DNA of 64,000 nucleotides, taken from contig NZ_AFEJ02000005.1 in the NCBI RefSeq assembly GCF_000238775.2, positions 186,001-250,000 of the forward strand, written 5' to 3'. The notes under the pieces were generated by a model. It saw only the letters and a list, made by a program, of their open reading frames with translations, was not told the DNA's origin and ran no database searches. This stretch comes from Acaryochloris sp. CCMEE 5410. Lineage in GTDB: Bacteria; Cyanobacteriota; Cyanobacteriia; Thermosynechococcales; Thermosynechococcaceae. Numbering within the stretch: position 1 is the first letter of the stretch; every line of letters begins with the position of its first letter. The position numbers and the translations under genes were made by a program. Positions 36,070 through 49,173 of this stretch are shown here, one piece after another.

Positions 36070-36831
36070 ATGTCTCAACTTTCACAAATCTCTAACAACA
36101 AAAGCAGCTCCTTGATGTCTCTTGCCAGTACAAGTCTTTTTAAGGTGAGGGGGGTGACTAAAACCTATGTCATGGGTGAGGTGACGGTTGAGGCCCTCAG
36201 ATCGGTGGATTTAGAACTTTTTGCAGGTGAATTCATCGTTTTACTCGGTCCTTCCGGTAGTGGGAAATCTACTCTACTCAATATTCTGGGGGGACTAGAT
36301 GTGCCTTCCAGTGGTCAGGTGATATTTCAGGGGCAAGACTTAACCGCCGCTAATGATCGCACCCTCACCCGCTTTCGTCGCCAAAGTGTGGGCTTTGTTT
36401 TTCAGTTCTATAACCTTATTCCTAGTCTCACTGCTCGGGAGAATGTCGCTCTCGTTACCGAGATAGCCCCCCAGCCCATGCATCCTCGCGAAGCATTAGA
36501 ACTGGTTCATCTCGGTGATCGTGTCAATCACTTTCCAGCTCAACTATCCGGGGGAGAACAGCAGCGGGTTGCGATCGCACGAGCGATTGCCAAACGCCCC
36601 CAAGTGCTGCTCTGTGATGAACCCACGGGAGCTTTGGACTTTCAAACCGGTAAGCTCGTCCTGGAAGCCCTCGCCCAAGTCAATCGGGAGTTAGGGACAA
36701 CGACAGCCGTCATTACCCACAATGCTGGGATTGCCGCCATGGCCGATCGGGTGATTACCATGCGGAGTGGCGAGATAGTGGCTGTTCGAGAGAATGAACA
36801 CAAAGTGAAACCGGGAGAGTTGGAGTGGTAG
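36070..36831 (+). CDS. ABC transporter ATP-binding protein (MacB/DevA type)
   Basis: 253 residues if started at 36070; an ATG at 36115 gives a shorter form that aligns better with the family start. Walker [11 protein letters not shown]-loop [10 protein letters not shown], signature [15 protein letters not shown], Walker [13 protein letters not shown]. Powers the adjoining permease. Its stop overlaps the permease start. Confidence 0.93.
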   Translation: MSQLSQISNNKSSSLMSLASTSLFKVRGVTKTYVMGEVTVEALRSVDLELFAGEFIVLLGPSGSGKSTLLNILGGLDVPSSGQVIFQGQDLTAANDRTLTRFRRQSVGFVFQFYNLIPSLTARENVALVTEIAPQPMHPREALELVHLGDRVNHFPAQLSGGEQQRVAIARAIAKRPQVLLCDEPTGALDFQTGKLVLEALAQVNRELGTTTAVITHNAGIAAMADRVITMRSGEIVAVRENEHKVKPGELEW

Positions 36832-39188
36832 CCCTTGACCAAAAACTCCTTCGAGATCTCCGTCATCTCCGAGGACAGGTGATTGCGATTGCCTTAATCG
36901 TCGCCTGTGGAATTGCTTGTTTGGTGACCATGCTGAGCGCCTACGACTCCTTGCAGCTCTCACAACAGACCTACTATGATCGCTATCAATTTGCGGATGT
37001 ATTTGCTCAGCTGAAGCGGGCACCGGATTCCCTTATAGAGCGAATTGCGGAACTACCAGGTGTGCAGCAGGTGCAGACGCGGGTGGTCGTGGATGTGAAT
37101 TTGGATGTGCCTTCCTTACCGGAACCTGCAACTGGACGGTTGATTGCCATTCCTGAGCAGCAGACCCCGATGTTAAATGATCTGTTCATTCGTCAAGGCC
37201 AATATATTGAACCCGGACGACGAGATCAGGTTTTAGTCAGTGAGGTGTTTGCCCAAGCGAATCATTTAGAGCTGGGGGATACCTTGGGCGCCGTGATCAA
37301 TGAACGGTGGCAGCAATTGCGGATTGTCGGGATTGCCTTATCACCAGAATATGTTTATGAAATTAGGGGAGTGGAGCTGTTCCCAGACAATCAGCGCTTT
37401 GGGGTGATCTGGATGGGGCGCGAGGCGTTGGGCACAGCCTTTGATATGGATGGAGCGTTTAATGATGTCGCCCTATCCTTGATGCCAAGCGCTAATCCGG
37501 CCAGTGTTATTTTCCGGCTTGATCAGTTATTGAAACCCTACGGAGGGCTGGGGGCTTACGAACGGGCTGATCAGATTTCCCATCAGTTTATCAACAGCGA
37601 AATCGAGAGCTTGGCAGCCACCGCAGTCATGGTGCCCTTTGTGTTTTTGGGGATTGCTGCGTTCTTGCTGAATCTGGTTCTTGCTCGGCTAGTAAGCACC
37701 CAGCGAGATCAAATTGCCGTTTTGAAAGCCTTTGGCTACGACAATCTCGCTGTGGGTTGGCATTACCTAAAGCTCGTCTTGGTGATTACGCTGCTTGGAG
37801 CCGGGTTAGGGACAATTGTTGGTATTGGTTTGGGGGCCGTTATTACTGAGAACTATGCCCGCTTCTATCACTTTCCGGTGCTGCGGTATCGAGCGGGCCT
37901 ACAGATCATGGTCACTGCCATTGTCGTGAGTGGGGGGGCAGCTGTCCTGGGGACATTCACAGCAGTGAAACAGGCTGTTTCTTTACCCCCCGCAGAGGCT
38001 ATGCGGCCCGAGCCTCCAGCATCTTTTCGACGGACCATTATAGAGCGCATGGGAATGCAAAAGTTTATCCCTCCAGTGGGGCAAATTATTCTGCGGAATC
38101 TAGAACGGCGATCGCTGCAGGCGAGTCTTTCCATTCTGGGGATTGCTGCTGCAGTGGCCATCCTCGTCATTGGTCGCTATTTCGAGGATGCCACCAACTA
38201 CATGATCGAAGCCCAGTTTCGGCAGGTGCAGCGAGAAGATGTAACCCTGGTATTTAATGAACCGCTGTCCAGTCGCGCCCGTTATGAATTAACCCATTTA
38301 CCGGGAGTAATGCAAGCTGAGCCCTTCCGGGCCGTTCCAGCTCGTCTACGATTTCAGCATCAAACCCACCTGAGTGGCTTGACAGGATTGGAGCCTCAAG
38401 GAGAATTACGGCGTCTATTAGACCAAGACTTCTACCCCGTACCTCTCCCTGATCAGGGGGTGGTCTTAACCACAAAGTTGGCTGAAATCTTAGGCGTAAC
38501 GCCCGGTGATCCACTGACAGTGGAAGTTTTAGAGGGAGAACGCCCTACCCGGACAGTGCCAGTGGTGGGATTCGTCGATGAATTGATTGGTTTGGGGGCT
38601 TATATGGATATTCATGCCCTCAATCGATTAATGCGAGAAGGGCCAACCCTATCAGGAGCCTACCTGACCGTGGATGCTCATAACTTGGAGCAGCTCTATA
38701 CCCAACTAAAACAAACCCCTGCTGTGGCTAGCGTGGCCTTGCGGGAGCGGGTGATTACTGAGTTTGAAAAGACCATTGGTGGCAGTTTTGCGATTTTCAC
38801 GACCGTGTTGGTTATTTTTTCAAGTGTGATTGCCTTTGGGGTAGTCTATAACGTTGCCCGGATTGCGCTTTCAGAGCGCGACCGTGAACTCGCAACCTTG
38901 CGTATTATTGGGTTTACCCAAGGAGAAATTGCCGTCATCTTGCTCGGTGAGCAAGCCATCGTCACCGTTGTGGCGATTCCCTTTGGCTTTGCCTTGGGAT
39001 TTGGCTTAGCGGCTCTGATTACTCGGGCCTACGATTGGGAATTGTTTCGATTCCCCTTAATTGTCACGCCCGCTAGCTACGCCTTTGCCTTTGTGATTAT
39101 TTTTCTAGCAGCTCTGGGTTCTGGAGGATTAATTCGTCGTCAGCTCAACCATTTGGATTTAATTGCCGTGCTCAAAACTCGCGAATGA
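36825..39188 (+). CDS. FtsX-type ABC permease
   Basis: 787 residues from a GTG at 36825. Two FtsX domains with four-helix clusters (around residues 265-390 and 640-780) and a large extracytoplasmic part between. Together with the ATPase before it and the HlyD-like adaptor after it, it forms a MacAB/DevBCA-type tripartite exporter. The exported substrate is unknown; DevBCA in filamentous cyanobacteria exports envelope glycolipids. Confidence 0.9.
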   Translation: MVALDQKLLRDLRHLRGQVIAIALIVACGIACLVTMLSAYDSLQLSQQTYYDRYQFADVFAQLKRAPDSLIERIAELPGVQQVQTRVVVDVNLDVPSLPEPATGRLIAIPEQQTPMLNDLFIRQGQYIEPGRRDQVLVSEVFAQANHLELGDTLGAVINERWQQLRIVGIALSPEYVYEIRGVELFPDNQRFGVIWMGREALGTAFDMDGAFNDVALSLMPSANPASVIFRLDQLLKPYGGLGAYERADQISHQFINSEIESLAATAVMVPFVFLGIAAFLLNLVLARLVSTQRDQIAVLKAFGYDNLAVGWHYLKLVLVITLLGAGLGTIVGIGLGAVITENYARFYHFPVLRYRAGLQIMVTAIVVSGGAAVLGTFTAVKQAVSLPPAEAMRPEPPASFRRTIIERMGMQKFIPPVGQIILRNLERRSLQASLSILGIAAAVAILVIGRYFEDATNYMIEAQFRQVQREDVTLVFNEPLSSRARYELTHLPGVMQAEPFRAVPARLRFQHQTHLSGLTGLEPQGELRRLLDQDFYPVPLPDQGVVLTTKLAEILGVTPGDPLTVEVLEGERPTRTVPVVGFVDELIGLGAYMDIHALNRLMREGPTLSGAYLTVDAHNLEQLYTQLKQTPAVASVALRERVITEFEKTIGGSFAIFTTVLVIFSSVIAFGVVYNVARIALSERDRELATLRIIGFTQGEIAVILLGEQAIVTVVAIPFGFALGFGLAALITRAYDWELFRFPLIVTPASYAFAFVIIFLAALGSGGLIRRQLNHLDLIAVLKTRE

Positions 39189-39201
39189 GGAGGAAGTTCC
39201 G

Positions 39202-40692
39202 ATGCAACACAAACAACATCGCCCTTTAATCCCGTGGTTGCGCAGGCCGCAACAGAAGCCCACGGTGCCCTCCTCCCCTTACCCGCCAGGCGAAGGGTAT
39301 TCTCCCCCTTCAACTCAACTTAAACCCCAAACCCCAAACCCCAAAACGCGCCTACCTCCCTGGAAGCGCCTCCCCCGTCGTCTTCCCTATTGGCTGTTAG
39401 GATTGGGCGTTGCGACCCTCGTGGCCCTTGCTTTTCGACCCACGCCAATTGCAGTGGACTTAGGCCAAGTTCAACGCGGTCCGCTCCAAGTCACCGTTGA
39501 TGCTGAGGGTAAAACGAGGGTGCGAAATCGCTTTACGATTGCAGCCCCAGTGGCAGGACGTCTGGCCCGCATTGACTTGGATCCAGGCGATCCGGTTCAA
39601 TCAGGAGCCGTCGTGGCTCGGATAGATCCCCTTCCTCTGACAACCAAGGTCCAAGAAGCCCAAGCTCGGTTGCAAGAACTGCGCGCCCAACTGGCAGGAG
39701 TGGAAACCCAGCGTCCTAAATCCGCAGCCTTGGCTCAAGCCCAAGCTCAGATTCGAGTGGCGATCGCCGCTAAACAACAGGCAGAGGCTCGGCTAGCGGA
39801 TGCTAAAGCGGCCTTGGCTCAGGCCACTCGAGATCGCAAACGTGCCCAGGATTTGGAAGTGGCAGGAGCCCAGACTCGAAAGGTCCGTGAGGATGCTGAG
39901 TTAGCGGCAACCCAACGACAGCAAGAATTGGAAGTGGCTCAAAAACAGGTCCAAGGTGCGATCTCAACTGTCGCTGCCGCCCAAAAAGCGTTTTCTGTCC
40001 TCAAGGCCGAACAGCAAGATCCCGACTATTTATTAGAGGTCTATCGAGCCCAAATTTCCAGTACAGAATCCACCTTGGTTAATCTTGCGGATGAAGCACG
40101 TCGAACCGTTGTTCGAGCCCCCGTTGGAGGCAAAGTCTTTCGAGTACTGCAAGAAAGTGCGCGCTTTATACCAGCTGGTGAACCTCTCCTAGAGTTGGGA
40201 GATGCCAGACAATTGGAACTGGTAATTGACGTCCTCTCAACGGATGCCGTTAAGGTCAAACCCGGTGCTTTTATTCAAGTTGACCATTGGGGTGGCCCTC
40301 ACACCCTCCAAGCCCAAGTGCGCTATGTTGAGCCCTCAGCCTTTACAGAAGTGTCCGCTTTGGGAGTAGAAGAACAGCGCGTCAACATTATTGCTGACTT
40401 TATTCCCCCTCCTCGATCCTTGGGAGATGGCTATCGGGTCGAAGCGCGTATTGTTGTCTGGGAGGACAAGGATGCACTCAAGGTACCCGTGAGTGCATTA
40501 TTCAGATGTGAGAATCAGAAATGGTGTGCCTTTGTGGCAGAGCAGGGAAAGGCCCAGCGACGTCAAGTGATCATCAGCCAACGCAGTCAGCGAGAAGCAG
40601 CGGTGAAGAAAGGACTAGAAGTCGGTGAAAAAGTCATTCTTCATCCCACGGAGCAGATCAAGGCGAACCAACGCATTCACAGTAGAAGCTAG
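39202..40692 (+). CDS. HlyD/RND-type periplasmic adaptor protein
   Basis: 496 residues from the ATG at 39202 (AGGAGG upstream). A proline-rich N-terminal region, one membrane helix near residues 61-78 (YWLLGLGVATLVALAF), a lipoyl half-motif, then a long coiled coil (QAQARLQELRAQLAGVE to about residue 290), second lipoyl segment (VRAPVGGKVFRVLQE) and beta-barrel. It links the inner-membrane ABC unit to an outer-membrane channel. The DNA near 39322 repeats AAACCCC three times, encoding a PQTPNPKT linker. Confidence 0.9.
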   Translation: MQHKQHRPLIPWLRRPQQKPTVPSSPYPPGEGYSPPSTQLKPQTPNPKTRLPPWKRLPRRLPYWLLGLGVATLVALAFRPTPIAVDLGQVQRGPLQVTVDAEGKTRVRNRFTIAAPVAGRLARIDLDPGDPVQSGAVVARIDPLPLTTKVQEAQARLQELRAQLAGVETQRPKSAALAQAQAQIRVAIAAKQQAEARLADAKAALAQATRDRKRAQDLEVAGAQTRKVREDAELAATQRQQELEVAQKQVQGAISTVAAAQKAFSVLKAEQQDPDYLLEVYRAQISSTESTLVNLADEARRTVVRAPVGGKVFRVLQESARFIPAGEPLLELGDARQLELVIDVLSTDAVKVKPGAFIQVDHWGGPHTLQAQVRYVEPSAFTEVSALGVEEQRVNIIADFIPPPRSLGDGYRVEARIVVWEDKDALKVPVSALFRCENQKWCAFVAEQGKAQRRQVIISQRSQREAAVKKGLEVGEKVILHPTEQIKANQRIHSRS

Positions 40693-41188
40693 CGTTGCCC
40701 TCACGAATTCCTCAAGGGAATTTCATACCTTTGAAATAGAGAGCTTCAGCGTTGGGTTCAACCCTGAAGAGCTGCATTGTCTAGAAATCAATGAAGTCAT
40801 GGAATATCTCTACTTCTTTGATAACGCCAGTCTTACGATCCGGGTGATCGAGTATCTACAGCAATGCAGAGGATTGTCGTTAGACCTGGTAACCGTTATT
40901 TATTTGTCTGGTGGATGGTTGATGCGGATTAAGTTCAAAGAATGGCTCGCCCCCAAAACAGCAACGAACGTTCGGGCCGTCATGGATGAGTTTGGATATG
41001 CTTGTATGCCTTCCCCAGCGATGATGGCCGCGTTGAAAAGTCTTGTGGATGGGCAATCGCCAGCAGCTGTGATGCAGCGCTTTCGGATTGCCGTCGTTAC
41101 CCATGGCCCACCGAGTCGAGAAGAGATTGAAGCCTTTCAACAGCAGTTTATCCTACAGTCAGGCGCTTATCCCAAAAGTCTGCGGTAG
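40625..41188 (+). CDS. Hypothetical protein
   Basis: 187 residues from a GTG at 40625, overlapping the adaptor gene; an ATG at 40799 gives 129 residues and may be the real start. The conserved-looking part is helical (LTIRVIEYLQQCRGLSLD, MRIKFKEWLAP, IEAFQQQFILQSG). Soluble, no known motif. It lies between the exporter and hypE. Confidence 0.5.
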   Translation: MKKSFFIPRSRSRRTNAFTVEASVALTNSSREFHTFEIESFSVGFNPEELHCLEINEVMEYLYFFDNASLTIRVIEYLQQCRGLSLDLVTVIYLSGGWLMRIKFKEWLAPKTATNVRAVMDEFGYACMPSPAMMAALKSLVDGQSPAAVMQRFRIAVVTHGPPSREEIEAFQQQFILQSGAYPKSLR

Positions 41189-41213
41189 GGACCATGAGGG
41201 AGGTAACAGTGTG

Positions 41214-41654
41214 ATGATGAATATTAAGCTCAACCAACACCCAGAACCATTCCAGCCAGTGACGGATCCTTGGCAGGGTACCCTGGTGCAATCGATTCCC
41301 CAGCACCCATCTGAGACTCCGACCGTTCCATGGAACTTACAGGCGATACTGAGTCCGACTGGCATCCCTGATGCACCGGCTTTATCGGCTGGCGTTCGTG
41401 AGAAAAGCCCTACGGTACAATTTTTACTTCGATGGGGTTTGAAACTTTCCCCCACCGATCATTCGGTCGCAGGACTCAGAGATGCCTTGGCCCTTCTCCT
41501 GTGGCAGGCATCCATCTGCCAACTCTCTCAAATACTGATTGAAGAGGAGTTGAGACTCAACGTGTTTGGCCAGGATAAACTCAAGACCCAAATCGAAAAG
41601 GCACTAGCTCTCCTCTTCTGGCTGGGACAAGGTGATGAGATGATGCCCGCCTAA
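41214..41654 (+). CDS. Hypothetical protein upstream of hypE
   Basis: ATG at 41214 with GGGAGG upstream. 146 residues: a disordered N-terminus and a helical C-terminal half with [21 protein letters not shown]. No cysteine motif of HypA or HypC is present. It ends 29 nt before hypE, so co-expression is likely. Confidence 0.55.
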   Translation: MMNIKLNQHPEPFQPVTDPWQGTLVQSIPQHPSETPTVPWNLQAILSPTGIPDAPALSAGVREKSPTVQFLLRWGLKLSPTDHSVAGLRDALALLLWQASICQLSQILIEEELRLNVFGQDKLKTQIEKALALLFWLGQGDEMMPA

Positions 41655-41683
41655 ACTGTTCCTGCAATTATTGGACATCGCCC

Positions 41684-42772
41684 ATGCCCATCGATTCTAT
41701 CTCTTGCCCTATCCCCATCGAGCAATATCCCCAGGTTTTGTTAGCTCATGGTGGAGGGGGTAAGCTGATGCATCAGCTGATTGAGCAGATGTTCGGGCGT
41801 CTATTCCAATCGGAAGATCGTCACCACCATGATGCTGCGGTCCTTGATGTCCCACCGGGACGACTCGCGTTGACGACCGACTCCTATGTGGTCCATCCCC
41901 TATTTTTCCCAGGAGGGGATATTGGTTCGCTAGCTGTCTACGGCACTGTGAATGATCTGGCGATGGCAGGGGCTCGTCCCCTTTACCTCAGCACCAGCTT
42001 TATTCTGGAAGAGGGACTCTCTATGACTACCCTTTGGCAAGTTGTGCAATCCATGCAACAGGCCGCCCACCAAGCTGATGTTCAGATCGTCACGGGTGAT
42101 ACAAAAGTGGTGGAACGAGGAAAAGGGGATGGTGTGTTCATTAATACGGCAGGTGTGGGGATAATTGAACATCACCAGACCATCCATCCTCAATCGATCC
42201 AGCCAGGTGATCTGGTCATCCTTAATGGTGACCTAGGCCGTCATGGTATGGCTGTTTTGGCGGAACGGGAAGGGTTGGAATTTGAGAGTGAAATCAAGAG
42301 CGATTCAGCTCCTCTGAATCATGTGGTGTTAGATCTGTTCGCCCATGGTGTCGAGCTGCACTGTATGCGGGATTTAACACGGGGAGGATTAGCGAGTGCC
42401 TTAAATGAGATCGCTTTGGCAACTGGGGTTGCGATCTCACTGGATGAAACCTGTATTCCTATCCGAGAGGACGTCCAGGGTGCCTGTGAAATTCTAGGAT
42501 TTGATCCCTTGTATGTAGCTAATGAAGGCCGTTTCATCGCCTTTGTTCCACCACAATCTGTAGACTTAGCCCTTGCCAGACTGAATGCCCCACTGACCTT
42601 CCCCTTATCTGGGCAGAGCGATACCCATCCTCAAATGAGACATCAGCATCCGGCACAGGTGATTGGTCAAGTCACAACCACCACATCCCCTCGGGTTACC
42701 CTAACCAACCGACTTGGTGTGGAGAGAATCGTTGATTTCTTAAGTGGGGAGCAACTCCCTCGAATTTGCTAA
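41684..42772 (+). CDS. hypE: Hydrogenase maturation protein HypE
   Basis: 362 residues. [44 protein letters not shown] and [15 protein letters not shown] are HypE/AIR-synthase-fold signatures, and the C-terminal PRIC supplies the cysteine that becomes thiocyanate, the source of the cyanide ligands. It works with HypF (not in the window) and HypCD. Together with hypD it indicates a [NiFe] hydrogenase maturation function on this replicon. Confidence 0.96.
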   Translation: MPIDSISCPIPIEQYPQVLLAHGGGGKLMHQLIEQMFGRLFQSEDRHHHDAAVLDVPPGRLALTTDSYVVHPLFFPGGDIGSLAVYGTVNDLAMAGARPLYLSTSFILEEGLSMTTLWQVVQSMQQAAHQADVQIVTGDTKVVERGKGDGVFINTAGVGIIEHHQTIHPQSIQPGDLVILNGDLGRHGMAVLAEREGLEFESEIKSDSAPLNHVVLDLFAHGVELHCMRDLTRGGLASALNEIALATGVAISLDETCIPIREDVQGACEILGFDPLYVANEGRFIAFVPPQSVDLALARLNAPLTFPLSGQSDTHPQMRHQHPAQVIGQVTTTTSPRVTLTNRLGVERIVDFLSGEQLPRIC

Positions 42773-42859
42773 GTGATTGAGTCTCGTCAACGTAAATATA
42801 CGAGTAGGACAATGCCCTGTTTCTGGTACTTGGATGCTCAGAAAATCCTCACAATTGAA

Positions 42860-42879
42860 GCGCTAACTATAGTTAGCGC
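42860..42879. terminator. Perfect 20-bp palindrome after hypE
   Basis: GCGCTAACTATAGTTAGCGC, 88 nt after hypE and 86 nt before ppsA. It may end the hypE transcript or be an operator for ppsA; there is no strong T tract (CTTAAAAATT follows). Confidence 0.5.
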
Positions 42880-42965
42880 CTTAAAAATTCTGATGTAAGT
42901 GATAGAGCGCCTTTAATTCACGCATTTATCTCAAACCAAATTCGAGATTCCTGGAGCTTAAATTC

Positions 42966-45479
42966 ATGATTCACACAGAACCCCGCCTTTTCTCGGAAAC
43001 CAGCCGTAAGCAAGCATTGATATTAGGTTTCGATGAGGTGGGCATTGCCGATATTCCCCTAGTTGGCGGCAAAAATGCCTCCCTAGGTGAAATGATTCAG
43101 CACCTGGTTCCTCTAGGCGTGAACGTCCCCAATGGCTTTGCCACTACCGCCTATGCCTATCGATATTTTATTCAGCAAGCAGGGATTGAAGCTCAACTCC
43201 GGCAGATTTTTACCGATTTAGATATCGAAGATGTCGATAATTTACGTCAGCGAGGACGACAGGCGCGCTCTCTGATTCTCCACACCCCCTTTCCCAAAGA
43301 TCTGGAGCTAGCGATTTCCACCTCCTATTGCCAACTATGTGAACAGTATGGCGTGGGCAATGCCGCTGAGAGTCGAGACTCCAAAACCCAAGAACGCCTG
43401 CAAGCCTACCATTACAACGTTGATGTCGCTGTCCGCTCTAGTGCTACAGCCGAAGACCTACCCGATGCGAGCTTTGCTGGACAACAGGAAACCTACCTGA
43501 ATGTTCATGGTGTTAAGCAGGTTTTAGAATCCTGCCATAAATGCTTTGCTTCCATCTTCACAGATCGGGCGATTTCCTATCGCACCCTCAAAGGCTTTGA
43601 TCATTTCCAGGTGGCCCTATCTGTGGGAGTGCAAAAGATGGTGCGCTCGGATCTAGCGTCTTCAGGGGTAATGTTCTCCATCGATACCGAAACTGGATTT
43701 AAGAATGCTGCATTAGTCACCTCTGCCTATGGTCTAGGTGAGAATGTGGTCCAAGGTGCCGTCAACCCTGATGAATTTTTGGGTTTCAAACCTACCCTCC
43801 AGGAAGGCTTAAGCCCCATTCTGAGCAAGCGATTGGGCAGTAAAGAAATCAAAATGGTCTATGACCTGGGGGGAAGTAAACTCACCAAAAATATTGCTGT
43901 CCCTCAATCTGACCGTGCTGAATTCTCGGCTAATGATGCGGAAATTCTCACCTTGGCACGTTGGGCTTGCATTATTGAAGATCACTATTCCCAGGTTCGG
44001 GGTATGGATACCCCCATGGATATTGAATGGGCCAAAGATGGCCAAACAGGGGAGTTATTTATTGTTCAGGCTCGTCCAGAAACGGTGCAGTCTCAAAAGG
44101 TTGCTAATCGCCTATCATCTTATCGGATGACAGTGGATACTCGACCCGCTGCCCTGATTGAAGGTCGAGCCGTAGGCGATCGCATTGGCCAAGGTACAGC
44201 CCGAGTGATTGCTTCTGTCCAAGGCATTTCCGAATTTCAGGCTGGAGAGGTCTTGGTGACCAACCGCACCGATCCCGACTGGGAGCCAATTATGAAAAAG
44301 GCAAGTGCCATTGTTACAAACCAGGGGGGCAGGACCTGCCATGCAGCCATTATTGCCCGTGAAATGGGTATTCCGGCTATTGTCGGTTGCGGTACGGCTA
44401 CAGAGGTTCTCCAAACAGGACAGGACGTCACGATCTCCTGTGCTGAAGGTGAAGCGGGACAAGTTTATCCGGGGCTCCTTCCCTTTGTCGTTGAGGAAAC
44501 AGCTTTGGATGAACTCCCTCCGACCCGGACGCAAATCTTGATGAATGTGGGCAATCCTGATGAAGCCTTTGGATTGGCGGCGATTCCCTGTGATGGGGTT
44601 GGATTAGCTCGGTTGGAGTTTATTATTGCGAACCAGATCAAGATCCATCCCTTAGCACTTTTGAGGTATGACGAGTTGACTGACGTCGATGCCAAACTGA
44701 TCATCGCCCAATTGACGTCCCACTATGATCATAAACCTGACTACTTTGTGGATAAACTGGCCCAAGGGGTGGGAATGATTGCAGCCGCTTTTTATCCCAA
44801 TCCAGTGATTGTTCGCATGTCCGACTTTAAGAGTAATGAATATGCCAACTTAATCGGCGGACGACAGTTTGAACCCACGGAAGAAAACCCAATGATTGGT
44901 TGGCGGGGGGCTTCTCGCTATTACGACCCGAATTACCGTCAAGCCTATTCCTTAGAATGTCAGGCTCTGAAGCGTGTTCGTGATGAGATGGGACTGCGGA
45001 ACGTGATTCCCATGATTCCCTTCTGCCGTACTCCTGAAGAAGGCCAGCAGGTCTTGAAGGAAATGGCCCAGCATGGTCTGCAACGGGGTGAAAACGGTCT
45101 TCAGGTGTATGTGATGTGCGAAGTACCCAGCAATGTGGTGCTGGCAGAGGAATTTGCAGAGGTGTTTGATGGCTTCTCCATCGGCTCCAATGACTTAACC
45201 CAACTGACCCTAGGACTAGACCGAGACTCTGCCCTCGTCGCCCATATCTTTGATGAACGTAATGCCGCTGTGAAGAATCTGGTACGCCAGGTGATCTCCG
45301 TTGCCAAGGCAAAAGGCCGCAAAATTGGCATCTGTGGGCAGGCTCCCAGTGACTATCCTGAGTTTGCCCAGTTCTTGGTGGAGGAAGGGATTGATTCCAT
45401 TAGCCTTAACCCAGATACGGTGCTTAAAACTCGGCTGGCCATTGCCCAAGTTGAAGCCCAAACGACAACTACCCACTGA
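42966..45479 (+). CDS. ppsA: Phosphoenolpyruvate synthase
   Basis: 837 residues. N-terminal ATP-grasp domain with LVGGKNASLGEMIQ and VRSSATAEDLPDASFAGQQE, phosphohistidine domain QGGRTCHAAIIAREMGIPA with the catalytic His, and C-terminal PEP-binding barrel with GWRGASRYYDP, CEVPSN and GSNDLTQLTLGLDRDS. It converts pyruvate and ATP to PEP, AMP and phosphate, for gluconeogenesis or pyruvate balancing. PPS genes recur in hypoxia islands with Usp and Hsp20. Confidence 0.96.
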   Translation: MIHTEPRLFSETSRKQALILGFDEVGIADIPLVGGKNASLGEMIQHLVPLGVNVPNGFATTAYAYRYFIQQAGIEAQLRQIFTDLDIEDVDNLRQRGRQARSLILHTPFPKDLELAISTSYCQLCEQYGVGNAAESRDSKTQERLQAYHYNVDVAVRSSATAEDLPDASFAGQQETYLNVHGVKQVLESCHKCFASIFTDRAISYRTLKGFDHFQVALSVGVQKMVRSDLASSGVMFSIDTETGFKNAALVTSAYGLGENVVQGAVNPDEFLGFKPTLQEGLSPILSKRLGSKEIKMVYDLGGSKLTKNIAVPQSDRAEFSANDAEILTLARWACIIEDHYSQVRGMDTPMDIEWAKDGQTGELFIVQARPETVQSQKVANRLSSYRMTVDTRPAALIEGRAVGDRIGQGTARVIASVQGISEFQAGEVLVTNRTDPDWEPIMKKASAIVTNQGGRTCHAAIIAREMGIPAIVGCGTATEVLQTGQDVTISCAEGEAGQVYPGLLPFVVEETALDELPPTRTQILMNVGNPDEAFGLAAIPCDGVGLARLEFIIANQIKIHPLALLRYDELTDVDAKLIIAQLTSHYDHKPDYFVDKLAQGVGMIAAAFYPNPVIVRMSDFKSNEYANLIGGRQFEPTEENPMIGWRGASRYYDPNYRQAYSLECQALKRVRDEMGLRNVIPMIPFCRTPEEGQQVLKEMAQHGLQRGENGLQVYVMCEVPSNVVLAEEFAEVFDGFSIGSNDLTQLTLGLDRDSALVAHIFDERNAAVKNLVRQVISVAKAKGRKIGICGQAPSDYPEFAQFLVEEGIDSISLNPDTVLKTRLAIAQVEAQTTTTH

Positions 45480-45518
45480 CCTTAAATGCGGGCTAGCACC
45501 AGACAGTCAGAAGGTGAT

Positions 45519-47192
45519 GGGTGCGGCTCTTTTAGAGCGACACTTTTAAGTAGACAAGACAATATCTGGGTCGAGAAACTTACTAGTATGATTGCGAGTA
45601 AACTCCTTGAGTTTATGGAAGGGCCAGTACTCAGCAAAATCACCACTACTTCTAAGGGCACGAATCTGAAGAACAGCTTCAGCTCGGTCTAGTCGCCATC
45701 GTGCACCGGTAATATCCATGCGATCCTTGACCAAGTGCCGACAGGCTCCCTCAATGACGCCTGAGGCAATGGGATAGCCTTGGTCCAAGTACTGGTCATA
45801 TAGAAGATACTTTCGATATTTGAGCAAATAGTCTGCACATTTATCGACATTTTCTCGGGCGGCCTTGGATAGATTTGCAGGGTAGCACTACGTCGAATCC
45901 CAGCTGCAACATTACTAGCTTTTCCTTCGAGAAGGCGTAAGGCTCTTCCATGACCCAAGGCTCCACTTCTGGAGTTCCAGGAGTAAAGAAGCAATGGGCC
46001 GCTTTCCAAAGGTATTCCAGTACATGAATGAAATCCAGAACGATCGTGATAGATACTTTGTTCTTTCTAGCGGCAGCTTGATAGCTTCGAGTTGGTTGAG
46101 TTCGCCATCGACCAAGACCACCCACTCTCGTTGGTGCTGTGGGTCGCGATGAGTGGCTTCCTCGAAAGCAGAGTTAATCACCTGCTTAGCATCTTCTCTG
46201 ACACTGGCCCAAACTCGTTTATTACTAATGGTAGGACGCTCTGGTTTTTCCAGAGTATCTCCAATAATTGCTCGGGCTGTCGCTCAAACCTGGGGTACTG
46301 TATACAGAGGCAACAGTGGCCATCCGTTTGCGTTGGCGTTTCTCTCCTGGACTTAAGCGTACTTTACTTTTTGGGTAGCCCGCTCTGCTGCTTTGGCTGT
46401 AGCGGGTCGTAAATCCTCCTGATGCATCACAATTCCTTTGCCATCTGTTGTCAGCACGAGGAGGTCTGTGGTTATTTCTGGACTCTTCTGAGTCCGTTGG
46501 GCATAGAAGTCGTTAAAGTCTTGGGCAACTTTGACCGTAATTTCTTCACACTGTCGTTTGCCAACTTGAGCTCCTGTGGTTTCTGCAATGGTAGTCACAG
46601 TCTCCGTAAACGATACCTTGGAGGCTTCTTGAGCCACACGCTGTCTTAAGCCATCCGAGTACTTATCCATGGCTAGGTTTAGGATTCCATCTGAGGGGTA
46701 TAGGGTACTCACCCCTGATGTCTTATTGCTATAACCAGACCGTGTCACTACCACTTCTCCAAACAGCGTTTCTAACTGCCGCTGAGTATCTTTACGATGA
46801 TGGCGACGAGTATAGTCGTCTGAACCTCTCACAATGTGGTGCTGGGTTTCATTCACCGCTCGTAGGTCTAGATGTCCTTGGAATATACGTCGTAGAAGTT
46901 CAGTGCCGGCTTGATGGATAAACGATTCTACCTCGCCGTGTTCTAACGCTTGATAGTCAGCGGAGCAGATGGTCTGTACCAATACTTCGTACTGTTCATT
47001 GGCCAACTCCAACACCTTCTGTTCGATAGTACTCAAGGAGGGAATTTCATAGGGGTGAGGGCCATTCAGTCTACTCCCTAACTTATCTCCTCAAAAATAT
47101 ATATGTGCAATCTTTCAGCAGTTAATAGACAAGATTGTTTACTAAACACCTACTAATTCGTTATATTTCGTTACGTGGAAAGAGCCGCACCC
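45519..47192 (-). mobile_element. ISKra4-family element between ppsA and atpD
   Basis: 1674 bp bounded by GGGTGCGGCTCTTT and AAAGAGCCGCACCC inverted repeats. The 9-bp target duplication GAAGGTGAT is at 45510-45518 and 47193-47201. It lies in the ppsA-atpD intergenic region, separating the N-ATPase operon from ppsA by 1.7 kb. The transposase gene is frameshifted. Confidence 0.9.
45546..47036 (-). pseudogene. ISKra4-family transposase, multiply frameshifted
   Basis: The first frame, from 47036 to 46353, has MSTIEQKVLELANEQYEVLV, VVVTRSGYSNKTSGV and LLVLTTDGKGIVMHQEDLRP with an early DDE aspartate. A frame shift at CAAAAAG precedes VRLSPGEKR, another leads to RFERQPEQLLEILWKNQ, and the last 280 nt hold ASGVIEGACRHLVKDRMD and TGARWRLDRAEAVLQIRAL with the final conserved region. 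At least three shifts are needed, so it is inactive. Confidence 0.88.
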
Positions 47193-47319
47193 GAAGGTGA
47201 TGGCATGCGGTGTCATGGAGCGTTGATTCATTCCGGATGCCCTCACACTTTCCTCAAGATTCAGCACTAAAACTCGAATCAACGGTATCTACATCTTCTA
47301 TGGGACACATTGCAGTTAG

Positions 47320-49159
<1,840 letters not shown>

Positions 49160-49173
49160 AGGCGGAGTTGCGG

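Noticed and set aside
39322-39342. Three AAACCCC units resembling a telomere repeat
   Set aside because: Lies inside the adaptor gene and encodes a proline-rich linker; chance or slippage, not a telomere.
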